From NCBI GenBank assembly GCA_020631735.1, contig CM036168.1, forward strand, positions 98,312,932 to 98,376,931: a stretch of 64,000 nt of DNA. The letters are read 5' to 3'. Source of the stretch: Saccharum officinarum. Its lineage: Eukaryota; Streptophyta; Magnoliopsida; Poales; Poaceae. Each line of letters starts with the position of its first letter. Position 1 is the first letter of the stretch. Below the pieces are notes generated by a model. That model made no database searches. It was given only the letters and a program-made list of their open reading frames with translations, and had not been told where the DNA came from. This document shows positions 1 through 11,098 of the stretch, one piece after another. Position numbers and translations under genes: made by a program.

Positions 1-1233
1 CGAAACAGCGAACAGAGAGGTTTCAGCAAGCTCCCGAAGTGACCGGACTCGCTGCAGTGTCCGGTCACTTTCGCCCACGAAAAATACTGACCGGACGCGC
101 TGACCGGATGCGCAGGTGCTGACCGGACGCGTCCGGTCACGAGTCCGGTCACAGACCACTCTTCGGTAAAACGGCGATATCTCTTAGCTCCGAACTCCGA
201 TTTCGATGATCTTGGATATTTTGGAAAGCTTACTCAGAGGGCTACACAACCCACTAAAGCACTTGATCCAATTCACAATGGATCAAAGTAGTATTTCACT
301 CCAAGAGCCATCCTAGTGTCCGAAGAACACCGAAAAACCTTTCTCTCTTCTCCAAGTTGATCAACACCAACTCCAACACCTTCTCCTTTGCAAATGTGCC
401 AACACCACCATGTGTACACCACCATGTGCATGTGTGTTAGCTTTTCACAAACATTTTCAAAGGGTTAGGCACTCAACTTGCCTCGCCACTAGATCCTAAC
501 ACGTATGCAAAGTTAGATCGCTCAAGTGGCACTAGATGACCAATATACAAACAAGTTTGCCCCTCTTAATAGTACGGCCATCTATCCTAAACCTGGTCAT
601 CAACTTCTCTACACACCTATGACCAGTGAAATGGAAATGCCCTAGGTTATACCTTTGCCTTGCGTATTCCACTCCATCTCCTCCGACGTTGATGCAACAC
701 ATGCACCAACCATATCACAATTGATATGATCCACTTCATATCATCACGTGACCGTATTGGTTCATCGATCTTGACCTCACTTGCTCTTCACCGTTGCCTT
801 GGTCCTTCGGCGCCATGCCACACACAACTTGCCCTTCACCCTAGCAACCGGTCCATCAAGCCAAGCCTCATCTTGATCTTCTCCAAAGAACCACTCTTGA
901 TACTCACTTGAAATGATATAGTTTGATTGATCCAAATGATGAACTCAATCTTGATGAATAATCCTTGAATCTACATTTGAGTCCAACTCTTCCTACATGT
1001 TTAAGTTCTTTTCTTTCTACCAAATGATCTCTAATCATTACTAGAACTTAAACTTCATCTTCATCTTAAGTTTGATCTTGATCTTCAAATTTGAGTATTA
1101 AACATGTACACCAAGTACATTCCATAATCAAATATTCTTATACTCATTGCTTTTCATGCTTCTAGATCAATCCAAAACCAAACTTAGGTACCTCAACCAC
1201 TTATAAACATGTTTCTAACTTGAGGACCTTTCA
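1..1233 (-). mobile_element. Element A, 3' LTR (left end outside window)
   Basis: Bases 1 to about 882 match 5450-6342 of the element A 5' LTR almost base for base, including the CCGGACGCG motif cluster near the start. After 882 the two copies diverge abruptly. A plausible LTR terminus, ending CCTTTCA, lies at 1233 and fits the TG...CA ends of the family. A normal polypurine tract is not visible beyond it, only the short conserved ATC. The boundary at 1233 is therefore an inference, while the match up to 882 is seen directly. No gene is in this stretch. Confidence 0.65.
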
Positions 1234-2126
1234 ATCAAAGTGACTCTAGATCAATCAATAATTGTCACCTTTCTGACAGATTATGTACCCTTCAAAGAAT
1301 AAATCATATCTCCCAATGTACAGATCCAAATACCATGAAATTTGATGGAGATGTGCTTCACTAAGTCATCTAGCAACTGTAAAAATTTGAGCTTCATTTG
1401 ACATCTAGATTGCTACCAGATTTCAAATCTTCCACCACTGCTACATGCTGAAAACTGCTGCATTATGGCTGACAAGATGTACTCCAAAATCATAGCATTT
1501 CTTGTCCAATTCCCATGAAATTTCTATAGCATCTCATACCATAAGTCTAGAGCATGTATACCAAATTTCAAGCCAATCCAAATAGATTTGGTCATCCAAA
1601 CTCAGACTTGATCACTGCTAGCTCAGATTTTCAATTTTGGACAGATTTCAATACATTGAGCAATACTTGAAACTAACTTGTTTGAATACTTTCACAAGAC
1701 ATATAACCATCCAATCCACTTACTAAATGTCATCTCATGAATTTATCCAACACAAACCAATCCAAACTTGATTACTAAGCATTTAATCCATTCAATCATC
1801 TCATAGCAAGCAACATTACACATTTATCCAATTCAATCAACTCATATGCACCCAAATAAAATGATCAACTAGAGATATACCTTGGTTAGCTCATGATCAT
1901 CCAATAGCAAGCTTTTACTCAAATAAATTGCAAGCCATCAAATAATTCCAATAAATCATCCACAACTTGATCATGACACTTGTATGTTGTAGCACTTGAA
2001 CTTCACTTATTTTGACTTGGCATTGGGTTTGGATATGCATTGAGCTTCATAACTTGACTCAATATATGATGAACAAAATGAAACCAATTGAATCAAGCCT
2101 CCAATGCCGATGGTACCTATAAACAA
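1234..2126 (-). other. Element A non-coding stretch between gag and 3' LTR
   Basis: AT-rich sequence of about 0.9 kb with no open frame of note. In a complete copia element the protease, integrase, RT and RNase H would lie between gag and the 3' LTR, but none of their motifs is present on either strand. This supports reading element A as a gag-only, non-autonomous element, or one that lost pol by deletion. Confidence 0.5.
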
Positions 2127-4109
2127 TCATCCACTCTTTGATGGTACCCAAACAAGTTTGGGTCCTCTCAAGTTAGGTGCAACATACTTAGGCATTGCCT
2201 TAGTATGAATAGCGGGATGTTTTGCAATAGCAACAATAGAGGTACCATTTACATCCTTTCTAAGCACATTGGTATCATCAATTGAAATATGCTTAGAAGT
2301 GTTACCTAGGGGACATGAATGTGCCATGTGTCCCCTTTCTCGGCATGAGTAGCAACTTCTCTTAGATTGAGCCTTTTCTTCCTTGCTCATATGTTGCTTC
2401 TCATTGCCTTGCCTCTCACGAGTTGCTTGAATCTTCTTTTCAAGCTTGGTAGGACACCCCGAGGCAAAGTGTCCCATATCTCCACACTTGAAGCACTCGA
2501 TGTGGGCATGTACTTTCTTCTCATCTTGATTCTTGCTCATCATCTTGGCATCTTGAATTTGCATTGAATGCCTTGCTCTACCACCCCTTCTTGTTTTCTT
2601 TTTCTTCTTCTTCATCAAGTCACCATCATCTCCATGGTTGATCTTAATTTGCTCTTGTGGTGTCTTCTCTTGCTCAACTAGTGGTTTTGGTTGAGGCTTT
2701 ACTTGTTGCTTCACCAATTGCTTGGTTAGGCACATTGAGGTGAGATGACCCCAAGTGCGGCACTTGAAGCACTTGACATGCTTGAGCCTCTCTTCTTCCT
2801 TCATCTTCTTTAGCTTCTCAATGTTTGGGCAACCATTAGCAAGATGTCCCGCTTCATGGCATCGATAGCACATGGAATGCGAGAGCTTCTTTTGGAGTAG
2901 CCTCTTTATCCTCTTTTCTTGCTTTCTTTCGCCCTTTGTCATTTTCTTCTTGAAGCCAAGGCCACTTTTGTCACTAAAGTTTCTTTGAGTCTTCATTATG
3001 TGCTCAAAGGTGACTTTTGAGTTATAGCACCTCTCTAACTTGTTGCTCAAATTCTTCACTTCACTTTTGAGCTCATTGTTCTCCTTCAAAAGGTTAATCT
3101 CACAAGACATAGAAGTAGAACAAGCATCTAATTGTGAAGAATATGACATATCTAATAAATCATCACAATAGGTGGATACATGCTTCTTGCCTACATCACA
3201 AGGGTTAGTAATATGTGATTGATCATTTGACCCAAATGAGGAGCTATCACTAGTTTTGATTTCTTCATTAGAAAGCTTTTTAGTGAGTAAAGCATGTTCT
3301 TGTGCCAAATTATCATGAGCAACACTAAGTTCCTCATGATCTAATTTTAGCTCCTCATGTGAACAAGTAGTAACATAAAGTAGATGCTTTTGTTGTTCAC
3401 ATGTGGTCTTTAGAAAAGAGTTTTCATTTTCTAATTTACTTACTCTTTCCATTTCCCTTTTCAAGGCTCTTGAGAGTTTATATAAAAGCTCTAAATTTGG
3501 ATCATCACAATCCACAACAAAACCACCAACATGTATCTTAGTGTTACCATGTGATGATGTTGAAGAGCTTGTTGAAGCATCACTCTCATAGCCATCATCT
3601 TCACCACCAAGTGTGCATGAAGTAGAATCATTGCTTGCATTACTTGTGGCATTATCATTCTTCTTATCAAGTGATCTTGTGGTATGATCATCTTTGTCAT
3701 CACTTGACCGTGAGGTGGAGCAATCCTCCACAACCACCTTGTTGTGGTCATGCTCAACATCCTCATGCGCCTCCTCCTTGGGCTCATCATCATTGGAGAT
3801 CGTCCCATATTTCTCATTTAGAAACACCCAAATCTCATGGGCGGACTTGAAGTCCATGATCTCACAAAGTATGCTACTATCCATAGATCGATAGAAAACA
3901 TTAGTAGCTTGGCTATCGAGATGTAGGCATTTACTTTGCACTTGAGTTGCATTCTTTTTATCAATTGCAAAGGAAAAGCCCACATCTATGACCCACCATA
4001 ATTGAGGAGAAATAAACTTAAAATTGCATGTCATCCAATTTCTCCACCATACAAAGTGTGTGCCATGAAAAATGTGTGGACACTCAACATCTAGCCCATA
4101 AGTCGCCAT
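2127..4109 (-). CDS. gag: Sirevirus-type Gag polyprotein, gag-only element A
   Basis: Open frame of 660 residues starting at ATG 4109, only 37 bases after the primer binding site, as expected for a retrotransposon gag. Residues 1-105 resemble the copia Gag N-terminal domain (UBN2/DUF4219-like), with a WWRNWMT stretch, repeated aromatic residues and a conserved EKYGT. Residues about 110-390 are acidic, serine-rich and coiled-coil-like. Four CCHC zinc knuckles follow (CYRCHEAGHLANGC, CFKCRTWGHLTSMC, CFKCGDMGHFASGC, CYSCRERGHMAHSC), separated by lysine-rich linkers. The C-terminus (GPKLVWVP) resembles the Gag end of elements B1 and B2. Gag packages element RNA into virus-like particles in the cytoplasm. 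The frame has no internal stop. Two zinc knuckles are visible in the Gag of B1, so four is unusual here. No pol follows. Confidence 0.85.
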   Translation of the reverse strand: MATYGLDVECPHIFHGTHFVWWRNWMTCNFKFISPQLWWVIDVGFSFAIDKKNATQVQSKCLHLDSQATNVFYRSMDSSILCEIMDFKSAHEIWVFLNEKYGTISNDDEPKEEAHEDVEHDHNKVVVEDCSTSRSSDDKDDHTTRSLDKKNDNATSNASNDSTSCTLGGEDDGYESDASTSSSTSSHGNTKIHVGGFVVDCDDPNLELLYKLSRALKREMERVSKLENENSFLKTTCEQQKHLLYVTTCSHEELKLDHEELSVAHDNLAQEHALLTKKLSNEEIKTSDSSSFGSNDQSHITNPCDVGKKHVSTYCDDLLDMSYSSQLDACSTSMSCEINLLKENNELKSEVKNLSNKLERCYNSKVTFEHIMKTQRNFSDKSGLGFKKKMTKGERKQEKRIKRLLQKKLSHSMCYRCHEAGHLANGCPNIEKLKKMKEEERLKHVKCFKCRTWGHLTSMCLTKQLVKQQVKPQPKPLVEQEKTPQEQIKINHGDDGDLMKKKKKKTRRGGRARHSMQIQDAKMMSKNQDEKKVHAHIECFKCGDMGHFASGCPTKLEKKIQATRERQGNEKQHMSKEEKAQSKRSCYSCRERGHMAHSCPLGNTSKHISIDDTNVLRKDVNGTSIVAIAKHPAIHTKAMPKYVAPNLRGPKLVWVPSKSG

Positions 4110-4146
4110 CCTCTCGGGTCGGTGAAGACCACAAATGAGAGACCCG

Positions 4147-4158
4147 GCTCTGATACCA
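4147..4158 (-). promoter_or_regulatory. Primer binding site of element A (initiator tRNA-Met)
   Basis: On the minus strand this reads TGGTATCAGAGC, the classic complement to the 3' end of plant initiator methionine tRNA used by copia elements to prime minus-strand DNA synthesis. It sits two bases inside the 5' LTR end at 4161. Confidence 0.92.
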
Positions 4159-5235
4159 CTTGAAGGGTCGAGATGGCGGACTAGAGGGGGGGTGAATAGT
4201 CCTTTCTAAAACTTAAACACGTTGGCTAACCGAAACAAATGTGGAATTAAACTTATCGGTCTAGCCAAGACTACACCCCTCTATCTAAGTTCTCTAGCAC
4301 CTTGCAAAGATCCTAATTAAGCAACTAAGGTGCTTTCCTTAGCAAGAGCTCTCCTATTTAATTCTAGAGCAAGGTCACACAAACCTATGCACTAGTACTT
4401 TGTAAGCAAGAGGGAGTTCCTACACAATTCTAGTAAGCAAAGCGCACAAAGCCTAAGCTCACTAGCAAGGCTCAATAACAAGGCAACACAAGCCAAATTA
4501 GAGAGCGCAAAATACTTAGCTATACAAACTAAGCAATGTGACTAACAAGGTTACACAAACCAAATTAGTCACGCAAAGGGAAGCTTCTAGCTACACAAGC
4601 AAGAAGACAACTAGCAAACTATACAAGCAAACTAGTTACGAGAGCAACTACACAAGCACAAGTATATATGAAAGTAAATACAAGCTTGTGTTGCACGAAG
4701 GCAAACCACCGAGAAGAGTAGACAAAGTTGACACGGTGATTTTCTCCCGAGGTTCACTTGGTTGCCACCAAGCTACGTCCCCGTTGTGTCGACCAACACT
4801 TCATGGTTCGACGGCTAATCGGTCACACACCGAGCCTCTCAAAAGGTGCTGCAAGAACCCACCATAAAGTGTGGTAGCTCAATGACACGCTCAACTAGAG
4901 TTGCTCTTCGCGATCCCCGCGGGGTGAGCACAATCCCCCTCACAAAGTTTCTCCGGAGCCTCGCACAATCTTCTTGCGAGCTTCGACGGAGCCATAAGCC
5001 ACCAAGACGTCTAGGAGGTGGCAACCTCTAAGAGTAACAAGCACCACCGGCTTGCAACACGATCACCTAGTGCCACTCGATGCAATCTCACAGTGCAATT
5101 GCACTAGAATCACTCACTCGCTTATTGATTCGCAATCTAGCAAGCACAAGTGAGTTAGAGGCTCTCCTAGCACTCCCAAAGCATGGACACTAAGTCCCAA
5201 GGGTGCCAAGCACCAGCCAAGGCCGGCCAAAGGGC

Positions 5236-5243
5236 TATTTATA
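5236..5243 (-). promoter_or_regulatory. TATA box of element A 5' LTR
   Basis: Reads TATAAATA on the minus strand, inside GGCTTATAAATAGCC. It lies about 50 bases downstream (minus direction) of the CCGGACGCG motif cluster and is the likely core promoter for the gag transcript. Confidence 0.7.
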
Positions 5244-5295
5244 AGCCCCCACACGAATATAGCCGTTGTACCCTTTCACTGGGCAAGATTCGGGT

Positions 5296-5612
5296 CGACC
5301 AGACGCGCCGGTCGAACTGACCGGACGCGCCTGTCGAACTGACCGGACGCGCAGGTCAGTAGCGTGCTCCAACGGCTAGTTTTCGCGTGTATAAACTTGT
5401 ATTGACCGGACACGGTGGTCACTAACGGGACCGGACGCGCAGGTCGCAGCGAAACAGCGAACAGAGAGGTTTCAGCAAGCTCCTGAAGTGACCGGACGCG
5501 TCCGGTCATCACTGACCGGACTCGCTGTAGCGTCCGGTCACTTTCGCCCACGAAAAACACTGACCGGACGCGCAGGTGCTGACCGGACGCGTCCGGTCAC
5601 GAGTCCGGTCAT
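5296..5612. repeat. CpG-rich CCGGACGCG palindrome cluster in element A LTR
   Basis: Many full and half copies of the motif GACCGGACGCG and its complement CGCGTCCGGTC. One perfect 18-base palindrome, GACCGGACGCGTCCGGTC, lies at 5490-5507. Clusters of CACCGGAC/GTCCGGTG-type palindromes in the LTR beside the TATA box are a published hallmark of Sireviruses. Their position suggests a promoter or chromatin role, but that is inference. The same cluster opens the window at 45-155. Confidence 0.85.
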
Positions 5613-6498
5613 AGACCACTCTTCGGTAAAACGGCGATATCTCTTAGCTCCGAACTCCGATTTCGATGATCTTGGACATTTTGGAAAGCTTACTCAGAGG
5701 GCTACACAACCCACTAAAGCACTTGATCCAATTCACAATGGATAAAAGCAGTATTTCACTCCAAGAGCCATCCTAGTGTCCGAAGAACACCGAAAAACCT
5801 TTCTCTCTTCTCCAAGTTGATCAACACCAACTCCAACACCTTCTCCTTTGCAAATGTGCCAACACCACCATGTGTACACCACCATGTGCATGTGTGTTAG
5901 CTTTTCACAAACATTTTTAAAGGGTTAGTCACTCAACTTGCCTCGCCACTAGATCCTAACACATATGCAAAGTTAGATCGCTCAAGTGGCACTAGATGAC
6001 CAATATGCAAACAAGTTTGCCCCTCTTAATAGTACGGCCATCTATCCTAAACCCGGTCATCAACTTCTCTACACACCTATGACTAGTGAAATGGAAATGC
6101 CCTAGGTTATACCTTTGCCTTGCGCATTTCACTCCATCTCCTCCGACGTTGATGCAACACATGCACCAACCATATCACAAATGATATGATCCACTTCATA
6201 TCATCACGTGACCGTATTGGTTCATCGATCTTGACCTCACTTGCTCTTCACCGTTGCCTTGGTCCTTTGGCGCCAAGCCACACATAACTTGTCCTTCACC
6301 CTAGCAACCGGTCCATCAAGCCAAGCCTCATCTTGATCTTCTTCACCTTGGTCACATGACTCCATGTCATGTCTCATGTACAATAGGCTCCTTCATGACA
6401 CCATCACCTATGGACTAATCTCCTGTGTATCTCACATAACCACATATTAGTCCACCTAAGTTGTCACTCAATTACCAAAACCAAACAAGGACCTTTCA

Positions 6499-6587
6499 AC
6501 GGCACGCGGTGCTTTGGCGACATAAGCCGATAACAGCTAAAATTGAGGGGATCGGGAGCAAGAGTAACTCACCGCGGATGTAGTGGT
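6499..6587. other. 89-bp host spacer between elements A and B1
   Basis: Short stretch between the end of the A LTR and the start of the B1 3' LTR. The last five bases, GTGGT, nearly match GCGGT after the B1 5' LTR at 17026, so they are probably the target site duplication with one later change. The same 89 bp recurs at 49554-49642, and its last 44 bases at 38305-38348. Confidence 0.7.
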
Positions 6588-8578
6588 TGTAAGGTCCAAA
6601 TAGGCTAGAGGGGGGTGAATAGCCTAATTAAAACTTCTACAAGAAATGCTTAACCACACGTTAGTACGAAAGGTGGTGAAGCAAATGCACTAGCTCTAAC
6701 TAATTAAGCAAGCCACCTACACAAGTCTATAACAAAGCTATTCACTAAACACAACAACAACTACAAGCTAGAAACAAGAAGTAATACGAGAGAAGAGATT
6801 CGAGTGATTATACCGCCGTGTAGAGATGAGAAGTACCAATCAATCAATCACACAAGAGAAGTCCTCGGGAAGAGAATGACACAAGAATTTATCCCGAGGT
6901 TCACTTGCTTCCCAGCAAGCTACTCTCCGTTGTGGCGATACACCCACTTATCGGTTCGCGAGCTAATCGACTATCAAGAGTCGAGCCCTCGGCGGGCGCC
7001 GCACAACCGCACACAAGATGGGGATCCTCCAAGCCACGAGCTCCACTAGAGTATCCAATTTGCGAACTCCCACGGGGAAGGATCAAGAACCCCTTACAAC
7101 ACTTGGTGAGGGCTCCAACAATCTCCAATTGCGAGCTCAATCACCTCCGCTGCTCCAAGCCGTCTACCGTGTCGGGAAACACGGAAGAATAACAAGAAAT
7201 CCGCAGCAACTCAAAGATCAAGTGCCTCTAGAATGCAACTCTCAAGCAATGCACTTGAATCTCACTCAAGATGTGCAACTATGCAAAGAGATAAGTGGAG
7301 GGGTTGTTCTCTAGCTCAAAGTATGTCTCAAAAATGTGCAAGAGTTACCCTCAAACCCCGGCCAACGTCTATTTATAACGAAGGGGTACGCAGCTAGCCG
7401 TTACCGGACGACGCAGTTCAAATCGGGATGACCGGACGCACCGGTCGGGGTGACCGGACGCGTCCGGTCACTACAGGATAAGCATGAACAGTGCGTGTCA
7501 GAAGTTACCGTTGCTATGACCGGACGCGCTCTAGCGTATGACCGGACGCGCTGGTCAACTGACTGGACGCGCCGATCGCTTAGCACCACGAGCCCGCGAA
7601 GCAACGACCGGACGCGCCCAAGCGAATGACCGGACACGACAGTGCCAGCGTCCGGTTTGAGTCCAGTAAGCTCCCTCAACGACCGGACGCGTCCGATCGT
7701 ACACTCCTGCGCTCTCTGCCCTTCTGAATGCCTGACCGGACACGCCGGTTCCGTGAAGGACCGGACGCGCCGGTCGCGCGCTATGCTTCTGCGCACAGGT
7801 GAACTGACCGGACGCGCTGGTCAGGCCAGACCAGCGTCCGGTCATTAACCCTAGGCGTGCTGACCGAATGAACTGACCGGACGCACTGGTCAAGCCATGA
7901 CCGCGTCCGGTGCAGCGTCCGGTCACCTCTGTGACCTCCGTTCGCCTCTGTTTCTTTTCCGACTTCCGGCACAGTAGAAAATAGGCATTTCACTTCTCCA
8001 AAAAGCGCCGAATCCCGCCTCGCAAGCTCAGCGGGAGAGAGAGAGAACCCAAACCCCTCTCTACTGCTTAAACTCCACCGCCTTCGCAAATGTGCTAACA
8101 CCACCAAGTGTACACCACCATGTGCATGTGTGTTAGCATTTCACAAATATTTCTCAAGGCGTTATGTTAGCTCTTTACTAGATTCTAATGCATATGCTCA
8201 AGACAATGATCTAGTGGCACTTGATTCCTGAGCTAACCGTGATTGCCCCTCTTGATAGTCGGCTATTTATCCTAAACCCGGTCAATCACTTCTCTACTCA
8301 TCTTAGACCAACAAAAGGAAAACCCCTATGGTTATACCTTTGCCTTGCGCTCTTAGATCCTTCTCCTCCACTTGATCATCATGTACTTCATTTTATGTGC
8401 ATCTCCACCATGATCATTCTTTCATGTCCATGCACCATCTCTCTGTGATCTTGTGGCCACCACTCCTTGCCACATTACACCTTCATCACATGTGTTGCTT
8501 ATGCCTAACTCAAAACACTTAACACATGGCATTAGCAACTTGGTGTCATTAATTACCAAAACCAAACTTGGGCTTTCA
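6588..8578 (-). repeat. B1 3' LTR
   Basis: 1991 bp, from TGTAAGG at 6588 to CTTTCA at 8578. It carries a TATA box at 7370-7377 (minus strand TATAAATA) and the CCGGACGCG cluster at about 7402-7922. It is almost identical to the solo LTR at 49643-51633, including details that differ from the B1 5' LTR. Confidence 0.9.
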
Positions 8579-8605
8579 ATCTCTCCCTTTTTGGTAATTG
8601 ATGAC
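8545..8605 (-). promoter_or_regulatory. B1 polypurine tract and LTR junction inside a potential hairpin
   Basis: The polypurine tract (minus strand AAAAAGGGAGAG, about 8581-8592) abuts the 3' LTR end at 8578 and would prime plus-strand DNA synthesis. Two 17-base arms, 8545-8561 and 8589-8605, are inverted copies of each other with one mismatch, and the 27-base loop between them holds the LTR terminus and most of the tract. The same layout occurs in element C. Confidence 0.65.
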
Positions 8606-9656
8606 AACCATCACAAAGATATGAAATGAAATCAATTTTCAATTTCGATAGTATTAGCTCCCCCTACATATGTGCTTCCATGAGTTTGGTTCAATTGTGC
8701 ACATATGTATGGATTTGAATTTTGGGAGAGTTACTACTATAAAAATGATGCTAAGGTATATAGAATGAACCGTTGAAGCGTGATACCAATCGGAGTTGCC
8801 TTTATATACCATCCTTAGCATCGATGTAGCTAGACACCACTTGTAATACATCACTTGTAAAGATCACAAACACTAGAATACCCCGTGAGATCAACATTAT
8901 AAGCAAAGGTGTCTAGATACCGCTTGTAAAGCTACTCTCAACAAATCATCATTCAAGTTCTATTTCTAGCAAACACCATTCAACCATGAAAATGAATTTA
9001 AGCTTTGCAATGCAACAATTCATCATGTTAATGCACATACAAATGCAACAAATAATTCATGAGCTTGCTCCCCCTACTTGTGTGCTCAATTTTAATTGAT
9101 CCCTTTCTCCCCCTTTGTAACTTAACTTTTTATCTTTGTGACTTTTCTCTTCCCTTTATTATATCTTATTCCCTCTTTGCAATATCTTTGTGACTTTTCT
9201 CTCCCCCTTTGTCAACAATTACCAAAAAGGTGCCAATTTTAGTGAGAGTCAAGTCAATCAATATGAGGGAGTCCAAATTATGGTTCAATCTAGATCACTT
9301 GCCTAGAATATGTAATTCGGTTTGATCCAAGGACAAGCTTTTTCACACCTCATAAAGTATAAGGGTTATCTTAACCATGTTGAATTACACATCATGAGCT
9401 TGTTTACTAGATTTAACACTAGGTTTGCAAGCCCACAAACATGTCATATGCTACCACTAGATCAATCAAACATAGAAGCAATAGTGGTACCATATATACA
9501 TCAAAATCATTTGATTTTCATGAATGAGCTTATCTTTTATGCAAATATGTCTATATGTTCTAACCATGTCCTTAGCAAAGTATGGATGATATGCCAAACA
9601 ACTTTACCTTGCTATTTTGGAGGAGAGGCATGTCATATAAGAATGTGGGGGTGCAC
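8606..9656 (-). other. B1 3' untranslated region
   Basis: About 1.05 kb without a supported gene between the RNase H stop and the polypurine tract. It holds several extra CT-rich runs such as CTCCCCCTAC, CTCCCCCTTTG and CTCTCCCCCTTTG (around 8653, 9067, 9105 and 9199) that resemble the tract. Repeated PPT-like runs upstream of the true tract are known in Sireviruses. At 9209-9230 there is a 22-base inverted copy of 8586-8607 with one mismatch. Confidence 0.6.
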
Positions 9657-11068
9657 TCATTTCAAGTTGGAGAAGTAAAGTATGTTCAATTCATTCTTCA
9701 ACTTGTAAAATCTCTTTTCATCAAGTGGCTTTGTAAAGATATCAGCCAGTTGATCTTCGGTGCCAATGCTCTCAATGCTAATATCACCCTTTTGTTGATG
9801 GTCTCTTATGAAGTGATGTCTTATGTCAATGTGCTTGGTTCTTGAATGTTGAACCGGATTTTGAGTCATCTTGATAGCACTTTCATTGTCACAAAACAAT
9901 GGCACATTCTTGAACTTGATTCCAAAATCATTCAAGGTGGCCTTCATCCAAAGCAATTGTGCACAACAACTACCGGCACTTATGTATTCAGCCTCGGCGG
10001 TAGATAGTGCAACACTATTTTGTTTCTTTGATGACCATGAAACAAGAGACCTTCCAAGCAATTGACAAGTGCCACTTGTGCTTATTCTATCAATCTTGCA
10101 TCCACCATAGTCGGAGTTCGAATATCCAATCAACTCAAAATTAGACCCCTTTGGAAACCACAATCCAACATCATGAGTGCCCTTTAGATATCTCAATATC
10201 CTCTTGGTTGCTTTCAAGTGACTTTCTCTAGGTGAAGCTTGATATCTTGCACACTTGCACACACTAAACATCACATCCGGCCTAGAAGCGGTGACATAGA
10301 GCAAACTTCCAATCATGGACCGGTATAGCTTTTGATCTATCATGTTTCTACTATCATCAATACCCAATTGATCATTAGTGCCCATTGGTGTACTCATTTG
10401 CTTAGCATCTTGCAATCCAAACTTCTTGATCATATCCTTGATGTACTTGCCTTGACTTACAAAAGTGACATTCTTCATTTGTTTGATTTGAAGTCCAAGG
10501 AAGTAACTAAGCTCTCCAATCATAGACATCTCAAACTCATTAGCCATCATATTTTCAAACTCTTCACAAAAGTATTGGTTAGTTGATCCAAAGATAATGT
10601 CATCCACATAGATTTGCAACATAAACAAGTCATTTCCAAGCTTCTTGGTGAAGAGAGTGGTGTCAACCTTTCCCATCTTGAACTCTTTAGAGAGAAGAAA
10701 GCCCTCAATCTCTCATACCATGCTCTAGGTGCTTGCTTTAAACCATACAATGCCTTCTTTAGCTTGTAAACATGGTCGGGCTTCTTGTCATCTTCAAAAC
10801 TGGGAGGTTGCTCAACATAAACTTCTTCATTGATGTACCCATTGAGAAATGCACTCTTGACATCCATTTGATAGAGCTTGATGTTGTGTGCACAAGCATA
10901 TGCTAATAAGATTCTAATTGCTTCCAATCTTGCAACCGGTGCATATGTCTCTCCAAAGTCAAGACCCTCAACTTGAGTGTATCCTTGTGCTACTAATCTT
11001 GCTTTGTTCCTCACAACTATGCCATCTTGATCTTGCTTGTTTCTAAAGACCCACTTAGTACCAATCAC
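9657..11068 (-). pseudogene. pol: B1 reverse transcriptase-RNase H (frameshifted)
   Basis: C-terminal half of the copia Pol polyprotein. The upstream frame (11068 down to about 10700) has the RT start with [16 protein letters not shown] and [17 protein letters not shown]. The downstream frame (10676-9657) has the RT active site YVDDI, then RNase H with STAEAEY, DNESAI and ADIFTKPL, ending in a normal stop. The two frames are offset by a one-base deletion near 10704 relative to copy B2. In the first RNase H motif one aspartate of the usual D-S-D is asparagine (codon 10116-10118), whereas B2 has aspartate there. RT and RNase H would copy the element RNA into DNA inside virus-like particles. This copy is probably inactive. 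Confidence 0.9.
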
Positions 11069-11098
11069 ATTGTAGTTCTTTGGCCTCTCAACAAGTTT

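Larger units (their letters stand above)
4161..6498 (-). mobile_element. Element A, 5' LTR
   Basis: About 2.34 kb, starting TGAAGGG at 4161 next to the primer binding site and ending CCTTTCA at 6498, so it has the TG...CA ends of an LTR with imperfect inverted termini. On the minus strand it reads U3 (6498 to about 5243), a TATA box at 5243-5236, then R/U5. The CCGGACGCG palindrome cluster (5296-5612) lies just upstream of the TATA box, the arrangement described for Sireviruses. Its open frames are short and are not considered genes. A second copy of 5107-6498 occurs at 48162-49553. Confidence 0.85.

Noticed and set aside
4538..5031. Short frames inside the A 5' LTR
   Set aside because: LTR sequence with no family similarity; frames are also short and overlap on both strands.
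7401..8107. Frames of 100-130 residues rich in D-R-T-R-P across LTR motif clusters
   Set aside because: Translations of the CCGGACGCG repeat that recur in every LTR; not genes.
9322..9845. 118- and 87-residue plus-strand frames, repeated at 41019-41542
   Set aside because: Both lie in the 3' untranslated region of B1/B2 and antisense to RNase H; their conservation reflects element identity, not protein coding.
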